Below are positions 9,501 to 17,545 of a stretch of DNA of 64,000 nt, piece by piece. The position numbers were made by a program, and so were the translations under genes. The notes under the pieces are model-generated. The model did no database searches. It saw only the letters and a program-made list of their open reading frames with translations, and was not told the origin of the DNA. Origin of the DNA: JANWXD01 sp037446115 (GTDB taxonomy: Bacteria > Acidobacteriota > Terriglobia > Bryobacterales > Bryobacteraceae); contig JBBIJF010000003.1 in assembly GCA_037446115.1 (NCBI GenBank), forward strand, positions 1 to 64,000, in the 5' to 3' direction. Position 1 is the stretch's first letter, and every line of letters starts with the position of its first letter.

Positions 9501-10411
9501 CGAACCGCAACTGGATGCTGGACAATCACCACATCGAGGCGGCGGGCTGGGGCTTGTCGATGGCCGCCGTACCAGGGCAATCCTACACGTGGAAGATGAA
9601 TGTGCAGGGGAAGGTGGATATCAAGCGGCTGCCGATCATCGCGTGGTCGGGGCATTACCTGCTGCGCGACATCAGCGGGCCGGGAAGCCGGATCAGCGAC
9701 GCGACGCCGTGGACCTACTGCTACGCGTACCGGGCGGGGGAGTGCGTGGCGGGCTCGACGGCGGGAGAGTTTTTCGTTTCGGCGCCCAATTCCACGAGCG
9801 GCAAGGCATGCCCGGGGTTCGATCAGTTCAAGGAGGTCAACGCGGTACCGTGTGCGGTCTCCGGGGGCATCTACATGTCCTGGAGCGTGCAGAAGCTGTT
9901 GGATCCTTACCCGGGCCTGACGCGCAAGCTGACGATGGGGTTTACGGGGCACGGGCGCCAGATCCAGTTCGGGCGGACGGACTCGATGCCGGAAGGCAAG
10001 TGGGTTCGCGTGCCGGCGTACTGGCTGGACGGCGTGCGGAGCGATTTCCTGCTGGCCAAAGTACCGGCGGTGGATCCCGTGGACACGGTGGATCGCAGCC
10101 GCTTTCAGATGGTGCGGGTGAAGTTGCCTGCCGTCACGAATGCGACGCATGCCGTGGTGGATTTCGGCTATGAGGAGTTCGGGCGCCCGACTGACTTTTA
10201 CTGCACGACGCGGCGCGAGGTCTGCACGGTTCCGGGGCTGGCGCCGTTTTCCTACGCCTCTGAGCCGGTGAGTCCGGCGGCGTGCTCGGCCGGGTGCACG
10301 ATTGACGTGCCGGCGCTTCCGCAGAAAGTTCTCTATTATCGGGCGCGGTATCTGGATGCGAGCGGCCGGACCGTGTTCACGTGGCCCGTGCAGGCGGTGG
10401 CGGTTTACTGA
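6596..10411 (+). CDS. Large secreted protein of unknown function (paralogue B, complete)
   Basis: 1271 residues. The start at 6596 has GGGAGC about 6 nt upstream and gives a short signal peptide (MRRRFWFVWPVMPLAAQ). Residues ~18-120 look like a fibronectin type III-like domain (QVTGLQVTGV, VLSYTAPDTAPCTIEV, DHYVRVTCGS). The rest, from about residue 340, aligns along its whole length with the truncated gene at the window start. Repeated paired Cys, many Trp/Tyr and Gly-rich turns suggest a folded extracellular beta-rich protein. No catalytic signature was recognised. The C-terminal ~90 residues resemble a further small beta domain (HAVVDFGYEEFGRPTDFYC). I do not know the function; the two-copy arrangement around a sulfatase-like enzyme and a GT-C enzyme suggests a surface or extracellular role. 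Confidence 0.9.
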   Translation: MRRRFWFVWPVMPLAAQVTGLQVTGVTNTQAVLSYTAPDTAPCTIEVSESPTYAPVVHDVNGNLFAGADSDAGRNLASGRSRVVVIGKRRSDKAQDGRLYSRALAADTDHYVRVTCGSSQAVTQFRTKTIAWGDTSSEPPPFHPDGFGNYGWPSIDWTPAGRDKEYVDPMTGVKLKLMAWPGAGNSARGEAVVHQDLWWDWQGAWTNAQEIRSGGTAALAATSRANAPIFVGIEPRSGVKIPYEGTGAGNFAINWTIDDVGLRIYGSGTDGNPANRTIQVCLSMDSGQSCHSPAVSVTLPQGRAADNGVFPQSYPTPMFASWGMQPLRRGVDWPKGEGTVDVSGNVVTLRNVNTQTMFLASWPAGTKIWIGGSAPSCPRNLCTIRSVQSASQLTIQESLNLAGATYKALNFGYRIWKTTNAGTVSVSIRKAIAWSKTTQQWAGGSRRKCSEVPTTTNVDRDGNPLAAPLKGYLCVVPQNPAIDGTPPLWWVSEQTGESRLVAIPWHDIARYGPGTTLSQDKMRPGQAGFNGQTVRFDRTDGRVFYAVMETNSGKWSIFKVRYTGDFREFKPGYPFENQRPVPPLEWENLTKPSQNRDIWSQIDAYGHPEWDPNKFGYPRVAYSADSGAIVMPLNTGGQDSPCWMFIFGLDGNLIRMLNSWGGAPWDGVSDPDIRWMGCHSMDGRAIPPMGAMPGFTTMSTVNGGSPGLRNNQRLLGGPFESRVIAVKRANGWDTQNTSVSATIGDASYDPNCPSDIPAVWQKWGATGKNCLTIRIAGEPCSAYATSKEKTWWPCPWDSNRSTFAGQTLQVGDVVRDAANDNSEMLLVVRKIVRAVNDIELVTVRRYDRFRGLGSVPCTVQSHANGWSIRPSPHWCHWVYLYYVSVGPQPQNILETGIYGHADTGPGETPGTIRQVGGGAWKPSLPVLESLGKNNALIRRLPGAAFDGVTGAGGGLQTYPSLAQYNATGANRNWMLDNHHIEAAGWGLSMAAVPGQSYTWKMNVQGKVDIKRLPIIAWSGHYLLRDISGPGSRISDATPWTYCYAYRAGECVAGSTAGEFFVSAPNSTSGKACPGFDQFKEVNAVPCAVSGGIYMSWSVQKLLDPYPGLTRKLTMGFTGHGRQIQFGRTDSMPEGKWVRVPAYWLDGVRSDFLLAKVPAVDPVDTVDRSRFQMVRVKLPAVTNATHAVVDFGYEEFGRPTDFYCTTRREVCTVPGLAPFSYASEPVSPAACSAGCTIDVPALPQKVLYYRARYLDASGRTVFTWPVQAVAVY

Positions 10412-10609
10412 AGGGAGCGGGAGTTCGTTGAGGTGGTGCGTCATTTGCGCGCGCCGTAGAGTGCCTGAAGGTCCAGGCCACCCACTCGCCGAAAAACAGT
10501 AGCCGATGACTCCACTTGGCCGGCAGCGCGCCTGTCAGCCGTGTGTTCTCAGTCTCGGCCGGCAGGCGAATGCATCCCCTTCGAGGATCGCGCCCTGGAG
10601 GTCAAGATT

Positions 10610-11257
10610 ATGGCGTTTCACGAGGAGTGTCTGGAGAAGGCGAGAGCGGTTTGGAAGGCGATCCTGAGCCACCCCTTTTTGCGGGAGACGGCGGAGTGCC
10701 GGATTCCCGATTCCGTGTTCGCCAACTGGCTCCGGCAGGATCATCTGTTTGTGCGAGGCGGCATTCGTTTCCTTGCGACGCTGGCGGGGCGGGCGCCGGA
10801 AGGCGTGGCGTTGAAGCTGGCTGAGGCCATCCCGGCGCTCGAGGCGGAGCTGGAGCTGTTTGCCCGGATGGCGGCGGAAAGGCAGATCCGGCTGGACCGT
10901 GTCACCATCGCGCCGACGTGTCACGCCTATATCCAATTCCTGCTGGCGACGGCGCACGCGGCCAGCTTCGAGGAAGGCTTCACGCTGCTGTACGGAGCCG
11001 AGAAGGCCTATCTGGACAGCTGGGAGTGGGTGCGGCAGCATCTGACCGGGGTTTCGCCGTGGCAGTCGTTCATCGAGCGGTGGTCGGGCGAAGACTTCCG
11101 GCAGTGGGTCGGCTGGCTCGAAGTGACGTTAGACGAACTGGCCGAGGAAGCGTCGGCCGCGCTGCGGGCCCGGATGGCCGAGGACTTCTGGCTCACGGCC
11201 CAGTACGAGCTGCGGTTTTGGGAGATGGCGTACCGAGGGGAGACGTGGCCGGCTTAA
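10610..11257 (+). CDS. TenA/THI-4 family protein (thiamine salvage aminohydrolase-like)
   Basis: 215 residues, the usual length for the all-helical TenA/haem-oxygenase-like fold. ATG 10610 has GGAGG about 10 nt upstream; the open frame before it is not protein-like. Family landmarks include the N-terminal HPFLRE segment, RQDHLFVRGG, and APTCHAYIQFL. At the position where classical thiaminase II (TenA_C) has its catalytic Cys, this protein reads LLYGAEKAYLDSW, so it belongs with the Cys-lacking TenA_E-type members that use acidic residues. Such proteins hydrolyse degraded pyrimidine fragments of thiamine for salvage, though some members have other substrates. It stands alone here; no TPP riboswitch motif was seen in the 198 bp before it. 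thiE is 41 kb away. Confidence 0.8.
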   Translation: MAFHEECLEKARAVWKAILSHPFLRETAECRIPDSVFANWLRQDHLFVRGGIRFLATLAGRAPEGVALKLAEAIPALEAELELFARMAAERQIRLDRVTIAPTCHAYIQFLLATAHAASFEEGFTLLYGAEKAYLDSWEWVRQHLTGVSPWQSFIERWSGEDFRQWVGWLEVTLDELAEEASAALRARMAEDFWLTAQYELRFWEMAYRGETWPA

Positions 11258-11272
11258 GGGCTCGGGTGCGCA

Positions 11273-14200
11273 TCAATCCGCGGGTACGCCGCGCTCCTCG
11301 GCCGGCACGTAAGCGGGGGCCTTGCTCCACCAGCGCGCCACGCGGGCGCCGACGTCATCGAGGTACGTGTAGACGACGGGCACCACGACGAGGGTGAGCA
11401 GCGTGGAGGTGATGAGCCCGCCGATAACGGCGCGGGCCATGGGGGCGCGGAACTCGGCGCCTGCGCCGAGTTCGAAGGCCAGGGGCAGCATGCCGAAGAT
11501 CATGGCCAGCGTGGTCATCAGGATGGGCCGCAGGCGGACGCGGGCGGCATTGATCAGAGCCTCGGTGCGGTCCATGCCGGCGCGGCGCTGGACGTTGGTG
11601 AAATCCACCATGAGGATGGCGTTCTTGGTCACCAAACCCATCAGCAGAATCAGGCCGATGAGGGACATGATGTTGAGGGTGTCGCCCACCAGATAGAGCA
11701 TGCCGGCGACGCCGATGAGCGACAGGGGGAGCGACAGCATGATGGCCAGCGGCTGGAGAAAGCTGCGGAACTGCGAGGCGAGGATGGCGTAGATGAGGAC
11801 CACGGCGAGGGCGAGGGACTGGAAGACGTAGCCGAAACTTTCCACCATGTCCTCGCTTTCGCCGGTGTAATCCACGCTGACGCCGGCGGGGGTTTCCAGG
11901 GCGGCGGCGCGAGCCTTGATGTCGTTGATGACCTCTCCGAGGGAGCGGCCTTCGGTGTTGGCGCTGATGCGGATCTCGCGGAGCAGATCGCGGCGGCGGA
12001 TGTTGGAGGGCGCGGCTCCGGGGGCGACGTAGGCTACCTGAGAAAGGGGCACAAGGGTGCGGCCTCCGTGAGCGGGGAGGTCCAGGTCGAGCAAGTCGCG
12101 CTGGCGGGCGCGCTGGGAGGGCTCGACGCGCAGGCGCACGTCGTAGCTGTCACCGTCAGGATCTTCGAATTTGGAAACGACTTCGCCGTTGACCAGACCG
12201 CGCACGGTGGAGGCGACGGCGGCGAGATCGAGTCCCAGGTCGCCGGCGGCCTTGCGGTCCACGAGAATGCGGATCTCCGGGCGCGGCTCTTCTTCGCTGG
12301 TGTCCACGTCGGCGGCGCCGGGGACGCGCCGGACTTCTTCGAGCAGCCGCTCGCTGAAGGGCTTCATGCGAGCCAGATCCGTGCCGCGGACGCTGATCTG
12401 GATGGGTTTGGCCTGTGCGGCGCTTTCCTCGACCTGGCCCACGGAAATGCGCAGGGAGCGGAAGCGCGCGAGGCGGTCGCGGGTGTCGGCCATGATTTCG
12501 GTGAAGTGGGGCCGCAGGCTGCGCTCTTTGAGCTTGACGAAGAGGCTGCCTTCGTTGACGGGGCGACCGCCGGCGCCGCCGATGGTGGCGTAGGTGTACT
12601 CCACGCCCGGGTGCCGGCGGATCTCGAGGTCGAGCTGGCGGGCGATGGCGGCCGAGGCGTCCAGGCTGATGCCGGGGCGAGCGCGGTAGCTGACCTGGAA
12701 CTGGCCGGGATCGGCGTCGGGAATGAAGGCGGAACCGAGCCGGCCGAACAGAGCGAAGCTGGCCACCACCGCGGCGAAACCGGCGGCCAGCACGGCCCAG
12801 CGGTGACGGAGGGACCAGCCGAGGGCGGCGGCCACGACGTCGCGCAGGCGGTCCACTTGCGCGTTGAGTTTCTCGAGCGCCTTGCCGAGCCCGCGGCGAG
12901 GCACGTTGGGATCGGCGGCGGGGTCGTACCAGCGGGAGGAGAGCATGGGGTCGAGCGTGAAGCTCACGTAGAGGGAGACGAGCACGGCGCAGCCCACGGT
13001 GATGCCGAACTGGTAGAAGAAGCGGCCGATGATGCCGCCCATGAAGGCGACGGGAACGAAGACGGCCAGGATGCTGAAGGTGGTGGCCATGACGGCCAAG
13101 CCGATCTCGTCGGTGGCCTCGCGGGCGGCGGTGTAGTGGTCTGCGCCTTCGTGCATGTGGCGCACGATGTTTTCGCGGACGACGATGGCGTCGTCAATGA
13201 GCAGGCCGATCGCCAGCGACAGGCCCATCAGCGTGAGGATGTTCAGCGTGAAGCCGAAGGCCTTCATGGCGATGAAGGCGCTGATGACGGAGACGGGCAG
13301 CGCTAGGCCGGTGATGACCGTGCTGCGCCAGCTGTTGAGGAAGAGGAAGACGATGAAAACGGTGAGCGCGCCGCCGAGGATGAGCGTGAGCTGCACGTCG
13401 TGGATGGATTCGCGGATGAATTGCGAGCGGTCCACGACCATGCGCAGCCGGATATGCGGCGGCAGCTCGGCGTTGATTTTTTCCACGGCGGCGGCGACTC
13501 CGTCGGCCACTTCGACGGTGTTGGCGCCCGACTGCTTGACGATGTCGAAGGCCAGCGCCTCGCGGCCGTTGATGAGGGCAGCGCTGCGGCGCTCCTCGAT
13601 GCCGTCCACGACGCGGGCGATTTCCGGGAGGTAGACGGGGCGCCCGTTGCGGACGGCGACGATGAGATCGCGGAACTCCTCGACCGAGCGGAATTTGCCG
13701 GCGACTCTGACGAGGGGTTCGCGCGCGCCCTGCTCGAGCTTGCCGGCCGGCACGTCCAGGTTCTCGCGCTGGAGTGCGGCGGCGACTTCGGCGTAGGTGA
13801 GGCCCAGGGCTTTGAGTTTGTCGCGGTCCACGAAGACCTGGATTTCCCGGCGGGCCAGTCCGACCAGATTCACCTGTCCGACGCCGGGGATGTTTTCCAG
13901 GCGCTTCTTGATGATTTTTTCCGCGACCGAACTCAGGGTCTTGATGTCGGCCGAAGGGCTTTCCACGGCGACGGAGACCACGGGCATGGCGTTGAAGTCA
14001 ATGCGCTGGATGACCGGCTCTTCCATGTCGCGGGGAAAATCGGCCCGGATGGCGTTGATCTTGGCCTGGGCGTCTTGCTGGGCGGTATGGATGCTGGTGC
14101 CGAGGCGGAATTCGACGATGATGGCGGACATTCCCTCGGTCGAGGTCGAGCTGATGTGGCGGACGCCGGGGATGGTGTTAACGGCTTCCTCGATGCGTTT

Positions 14201-14392
14201 GGTGACTTCGCGCTCGACGGTTTCCGGGGCGGCGCCGGGGTAGAGTGTCTGGATGGTCAGCACCGGAAGCTCGACGTCGGGGAACTGGTCAATGCTGAGT
14301 TCGCGGTAAGAATACAGTCCCAGCGTCACCAGGGAGACCGCGATCATGGTGGCGAAGACGGGCTGCTTGATGGAGAGATCGCTGAGGAACAT
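11273..14392 (-). CDS. RND efflux pump inner-membrane permease (HAE1/AcrB-like)
   Basis: 1039 residues, full length for the hydrophobic/amphiphilic exporter family. It exchanges periplasmic protons for export of drugs or lipophiles through a tripartite pump. The start MFLSDLSIKQPVFATM is the canonical family N-terminus, with GGAGG upstream; the longer frame is not coding. The proton-relay residues are present: paired Asp in GLLIDDAIVVREN (TM4) and the TM10 Lys in GLVTKNAILMVDF. It is the last gene of the tetR-tolC-MFP-RND operon, 5 bp after the adaptor gene, and converges on the tenA-like gene. Confidence 0.95.
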   Translation of the reverse strand: MFLSDLSIKQPVFATMIAVSLVTLGLYSYRELSIDQFPDVELPVLTIQTLYPGAAPETVEREVTKRIEEAVNTIPGVRHISSTSTEGMSAIIVEFRLGTSIHTAQQDAQAKINAIRADFPRDMEEPVIQRIDFNAMPVVSVAVESPSADIKTLSSVAEKIIKKRLENIPGVGQVNLVGLARREIQVFVDRDKLKALGLTYAEVAAALQRENLDVPAGKLEQGAREPLVRVAGKFRSVEEFRDLIVAVRNGRPVYLPEIARVVDGIEERRSAALINGREALAFDIVKQSGANTVEVADGVAAAVEKINAELPPHIRLRMVVDRSQFIRESIHDVQLTLILGGALTVFIVFLFLNSWRSTVITGLALPVSVISAFIAMKAFGFTLNILTLMGLSLAIGLLIDDAIVVRENIVRHMHEGADHYTAAREATDEIGLAVMATTFSILAVFVPVAFMGGIIGRFFYQFGITVGCAVLVSLYVSFTLDPMLSSRWYDPAADPNVPRRGLGKALEKLNAQVDRLRDVVAAALGWSLRHRWAVLAAGFAAVVASFALFGRLGSAFIPDADPGQFQVSYRARPGISLDASAAIARQLDLEIRRHPGVEYTYATIGGAGGRPVNEGSLFVKLKERSLRPHFTEIMADTRDRLARFRSLRISVGQVEESAAQAKPIQISVRGTDLARMKPFSERLLEEVRRVPGAADVDTSEEEPRPEIRILVDRKAAGDLGLDLAAVASTVRGLVNGEVVSKFEDPDGDSYDVRLRVEPSQRARQRDLLDLDLPAHGGRTLVPLSQVAYVAPGAAPSNIRRRDLLREIRISANTEGRSLGEVINDIKARAAALETPAGVSVDYTGESEDMVESFGYVFQSLALAVVLIYAILASQFRSFLQPLAIMLSLPLSLIGVAGMLYLVGDTLNIMSLIGLILLMGLVTKNAILMVDFTNVQRRAGMDRTEALINAARVRLRPILMTTLAMIFGMLPLAFELGAGAEFRAPMARAVIGGLITSTLLTLVVVPVVYTYLDDVGARVARWWSKAPAYVPAEERGVPAD

Positions 14393-14397
14393 GGACG

Positions 14398-15564
14398 CTA
14401 GCCTCCGCCGGGGGCGGGCCGCACGCGCGCTCCGTCGCTCACTTCCACGCTGTGCTCGGCGATGAGCAGTTCGCCCTCCCGCAGTCCTTCGGTGATTTCC
14501 CATTGCCCGTTGCGCTCGCGGCCGAGGCGGACCATCCGGCGGACGGCCTTTCCGTTCTCGACCACGTAGACGAAGGATTGCCGGGCGGAGGTGTCCTCGC
14601 GATGCACGGCGGAGGAGGGAATGAGCACGGCGCGGCGTTCGGCGCCGGTGCGGATCTCGCCCTGGGCGAACATCCCGTCCTTGAGGGCGCCGCCGGGATT
14701 GGACACCTGGATACGCACCTTGGCGGAGCGCGATTGAGGATCCACGGCGGGGCTGATGTCGATGACGCGTCCTTCAAAGTCGCGTCCCGGGTAAGCGGCC
14801 ACCGTGAAGGTGACCTTCTGGCCGGGCCGGATGGCGGCCAGCTCGACGGAGGGGACCTGACTTTCCAGTTCGAGGCGCCCGTTGTCGACGAGCGTGAAGA
14901 CGGCCGTGGGCGGTTCGACGTAGGCGCCCACGTTGACGAACTTGCGTTGGATCTCGCCGGCGACGGGGGCGCGCACCACGGTGTCATGGAGTTTCTTGCG
15001 TGCGACCGCGAGCGCCGCGCGCGCCTGTTCGAGCTGGGCGGCGGCGAGGGAGACCTGTGCGGCGGCGTCGCGCTCGGCCAGTTCGGCGGCCTTCAGGTCC
15101 TTGTCGGTGATGCCGCCGGAGCGGAGGAGATTGCGCGCGCGCTCCCGTTCGGCACGGGCGTGCGCCTCGACGACGCGGGCGCGCTCGAGGCCGGCCTCGG
15201 CGACTCTGACGGCGGTTTCGGCCTGCTGGAGGGCGAGGCGGTAGGGCTCGTCGTCCACCCACAGCACGGGCTCACCTGCGGCTACGCGATCCCCTTCTTC
15301 TTTCGGGAAACGGATCACGCGGCCCGTGGTTTCGGCCTTGACGTCCACGCGACTGCGGGAGACCAGGGTGCCGGTGACGGGGACCACAGGGGCGAAGGGT
15401 TGTGCGGCGACGCGCAGCACGCGCACTTCGACCGGCGCGGCCTCGGCGGCGCGAACGGGTTGGGGCTGCTCGCGGCGGCATGCACCGACGGCCAGGGCTG
15501 CTGCCACTGCGGCCGCCAAGAACAGCGGTTTTCTGGCAGGGCCCGCTGTGAACGTCTGCTTCAC
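14398..15564 (-). CDS. RND efflux periplasmic adaptor lipoprotein (MFP/HlyD_D23 family)
   Basis: 388 residues. The GTG at 15564 has GGAGG 4-5 nt upstream and overlaps the tolC-like stop as GTGA, which makes it a better start than the longer frame. The N-terminus is a lipoprotein signal ending in a lipobox (ALAVGAC), so the protein is probably anchored to the inner-membrane outer leaflet. A biotinyl-lipoyl-like half (GRVIRFPKEEGDRVAAGEPVLWVDDEPY), a long alpha-helical hairpin (about residues 100-180), the second lipoyl half (VVRAPVAGEIQRKFVNVGAYV) and a beta-barrel/membrane-proximal part follow in the order usual for AcrA-like adaptors. It links the RND permease to the outer-membrane channel encoded on either side. 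Confidence 0.95.
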   Translation of the reverse strand: MKQTFTAGPARKPLFLAAAVAAALAVGACRREQPQPVRAAEAAPVEVRVLRVAAQPFAPVVPVTGTLVSRSRVDVKAETTGRVIRFPKEEGDRVAAGEPVLWVDDEPYRLALQQAETAVRVAEAGLERARVVEAHARAERERARNLLRSGGITDKDLKAAELAERDAAAQVSLAAAQLEQARAALAVARKKLHDTVVRAPVAGEIQRKFVNVGAYVEPPTAVFTLVDNGRLELESQVPSVELAAIRPGQKVTFTVAAYPGRDFEGRVIDISPAVDPQSRSAKVRIQVSNPGGALKDGMFAQGEIRTGAERRAVLIPSSAVHREDTSARQSFVYVVENGKAVRRMVRLGRERNGQWEITEGLREGELLIAEHSVEVSDGARVRPAPGGG

Positions 15565-16898
15565 TTTTCCTCCGGTCTGCGTCCGATCGCCCACAGGAGA
15601 TTGGCGCGGGCGACGGAGTAGTCATGGAGCCCTCGCAGCAGGTTGGTGCGCGCGACGGTGAGGGCGGTCTGCGCGTCCACGACGTCGAGCGTAGTGGCGG
15701 CACCGTATCGGTAGTTGTCCTGGGTCATCTGGAGCACGCGCTCGGCCTGGCGGACGTTGGCGCGGGCGGCTTCGACCGTTTCCCGGGCCGCTTTCAGATC
15801 ATCCAGGGCCTGCTGCAGCGTCAGGCGCACCTGCTGCTCCACCTTTTCCCGTTCCAGGCGCGCGGCACGCCGGGCCGCAGTCGCCTGCCAGACAAGGCCG
15901 CTGCGGCGGAAGCCGTCAAAGACGGGCAGGGTGAAGTTGACGCCGACGATCCAGCGGACGAACTGCGAGTTGACGAGGTTTTCCGGGAGGCGCGCCATGA
16001 CGCCGTAGGAGCCGGTGAAGTCGGCGCGCATGCGGCTTTCGGCGCGCGCGAGCTCGAGCTGGGTTTCGGCGCTGCGTTCGGCGATCCGCAGGCGGACCAA
16101 CTCGGGCCGCCGGCGGAAGGCTTCTGCCGCCAGAAGTTCCAGGTCCCACTGCTCCCAGGGAGGGGCGTCTTCGAGCGAAGCGGCCAGACGTGTGGGGAAA
16201 TCTATGGGGCGCACCAGGTAAAAATTCAGCAGGGCGCGGGCCTGGCGGATGGCGTTGCGGGCCCGGACGAGGTCGGGTTCGCCGTTGGCCAGCGCCACTT
16301 CGGAGCGGAGCACGTCCACTTCGGTGGCCACGCCGTTCTGGTAGCGGGCGCGGGCCATATCCAGGTGGGCTCTGCGCTGGCGCTGTGTCTCCTCGACGAG
16401 GGTGAGGTAGCGTTCGGCCCAGAGCAGGTCGTAGCAGGCGCGCACCACGCTCAGGGCCAGGTCCTGGGCGGCGCGGTCAATGTCCACGGCGGAGCCCTCG
16501 GCCTCGATCGAGGCCAGCCGCAGGGCCGTGCCGACCTTGCCGGCGGTGTAGAGGGGCTGCTTGAGCGTGACGTTGTAGTCGAAGAGATTCACGCCCTGGG
16601 GGACGAGGGCGTTGCGCAGCTCTTCCGGGAATTTTTCGATGCCGGAGGCGTTCAGCAGGCTGGGATCACGCCACCGGGTGGCGTTGACGTGGATGGCCAC
16701 GTCGGGCAAAGCCTGGGCGCGCACCTCGCGGATCTTGCCCTTGAGCGCCTCGGCGGCGGCGCGGGTCTTCTCCACATCGGGGTGGCGTTCCAGGGCGATG
16801 CGCACCGCCTCCTCGATGGTGAGGGGGCGGTCCTCCGGGGGCGCCGGAGCGCCGGCGAAGGCCACCAGGGAAGCCAGGCACAGGAAAACCGTCCTCAT
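15561..16898 (-). CDS. TolC-family outer-membrane efflux channel
   Basis: 445 residues, typical of TolC/OMF proteins. A cleavable signal (MRTVFLCLASLVAFAGAPA) is followed by LTIEEAVRIALERHPDV, the usual first repeat, and by a second structural repeat starting near LAAEAFRRRPELVRLRIAERSAETQLELA, with long coiled-coil segments rich in Arg, Ala and Glu. The protein would form the trimeric outer-membrane exit duct for the RND pump. Its ATG overlaps the tetR stop codon (ATGA) and its own stop overlaps the adaptor start, so the three genes are translationally coupled. Confidence 0.95.
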   Translation of the reverse strand: MRTVFLCLASLVAFAGAPAPPEDRPLTIEEAVRIALERHPDVEKTRAAAEALKGKIREVRAQALPDVAIHVNATRWRDPSLLNASGIEKFPEELRNALVPQGVNLFDYNVTLKQPLYTAGKVGTALRLASIEAEGSAVDIDRAAQDLALSVVRACYDLLWAERYLTLVEETQRQRRAHLDMARARYQNGVATEVDVLRSEVALANGEPDLVRARNAIRQARALLNFYLVRPIDFPTRLAASLEDAPPWEQWDLELLAAEAFRRRPELVRLRIAERSAETQLELARAESRMRADFTGSYGVMARLPENLVNSQFVRWIVGVNFTLPVFDGFRRSGLVWQATAARRAARLEREKVEQQVRLTLQQALDDLKAARETVEAARANVRQAERVLQMTQDNYRYGAATTLDVVDAQTALTVARTNLLRGLHDYSVARANLLWAIGRRPEEK

Positions 16899-17494
16899 CT
16901 TGTTTTCCTACTGGTCGGTTTAACAGCGCACCCGTCGAAGATCAACTCCACGATGCGGCGGGCCAGGTTGCGGTCCAGCGGCGGCTCACCCGTGAGCAGG
17001 TAGCCCATGGTGTAGATCATTTGCACGCCGGTCAAGGCTTCGGCGATCGCCTGAGGCGCACCTTGGATTTCGCGGTTCCGGACGCCTTCGGCCACGATGC
17101 CGGCGAGCACGTTGATCCATTCCTTGCCGAGCTGCACGTAGTCCAGATCGGGCGCCTCCCGGCGCGGCGCAAACAGCAGGCGGAAGAACAGGACCGAGAG
17201 GCTGGGATTTTTCCGCGTCAACTCGAACTCCGACGCCAGGACCTCGGTGAGTTTCTCGCGGACGGTGCGGCCGCGCTGAGCGGCGAGCAGGATCTGCTTG
17301 CGGCTTTCGTTGCAGGCATCGAGCAGCAGTTCGCGGTAGAGCTGGTCCTTGCTGTCGAAGTGGTAGTAGAGGACGGGCTTGGTGACGCGGGCGCGCTCGC
17401 AAATTTCGCGGGTGGAGGTGGCGGCGAAGCCCTTCTCGGCGAAAAGCTCGACGGCCGCCTGCCGGATCGCTTCCCGGGCGGGTCGCTGGTGCAT
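16895..17494 (-). CDS. TetR-family transcriptional regulator of the efflux operon
   Basis: 199 residues. The N-terminal DNA-binding domain is complete (IRQAAVELFAEKGFAATSTREICERARVTKPVLYYHFDSKDQLYREL, residues ~9-55), followed by a ligand-binding helical domain. As first gene of the operon it probably represses itself and the pump genes until a substrate binds. The promoter immediately upstream and two similar 10-bp near-palindromes (17495-17504 and 16910-16919) fit autoregulation. The start codon lies only 7 nt after a -10 hexamer, so the mRNA may have no leader. Confidence 0.93.
   Translation of the reverse strand: MHQRPAREAIRQAAVELFAEKGFAATSTREICERARVTKPVLYYHFDSKDQLYRELLLDACNESRKQILLAAQRGRTVREKLTEVLASEFELTRKNPSLSVLFFRLLFAPRREAPDLDYVQLGKEWINVLAGIVAEGVRNREIQGAPQAIAEALTGVQMIYTMGYLLTGEPPLDRNLARRIVELIFDGCAVKPTSRKTR
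16910..16919. promoter_or_regulatory. Candidate second TetR operator, tetR-tolC junction
   Basis: The plus strand reads ACTGGTCGGT, fitting ACYGRTCRGT like the site at the tetR start. It lies in the last codons of tetR, 12 bp before the tolC start. Inferred from similarity of the two sites only. Confidence 0.3.
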
Positions 17495-17531
17495 ACCGAT
17501 CAGTATATAAACGGCAGATGCGGGCCGTCAA
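17495..17531 (-). promoter_or_regulatory. tetR efflux-operon promoter with overlapping operator candidate
   Basis: On the minus strand a -35 TTGACG (17526-17531) and a -10 TATACT (17502-17507) are separated by 18 bp. The start codon begins 7 nt after the -10, so transcription would start at or next to the ATG. The 10-bp near-palindrome ACCGATCAGT (17495-17504) covers the -10 and start site, the right place for a repressor operator. Confidence 0.55.
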
Positions 17532-17545
17532 CTCCTGCGATTGCT

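Noticed and set aside
7379..10444. 1021-codon open frame on the minus strand
   Set aside because: Antisense to the large secreted protein; Arg/Pro/His-rich, no domains, no ribosome-binding site. A GC-rich shadow.
10412..10609. TPP riboswitch before the tenA-like gene
   Set aside because: No CTGAGA-type or other conserved thi-box elements are present in the 198 bp; I see nothing else there apart from the ribosome-binding site.
12068..14401. Long plus-strand frames over the RND gene
   Set aside because: Antisense to conserved RND motifs; low-complexity Gly/Ala/Asp/His composition.
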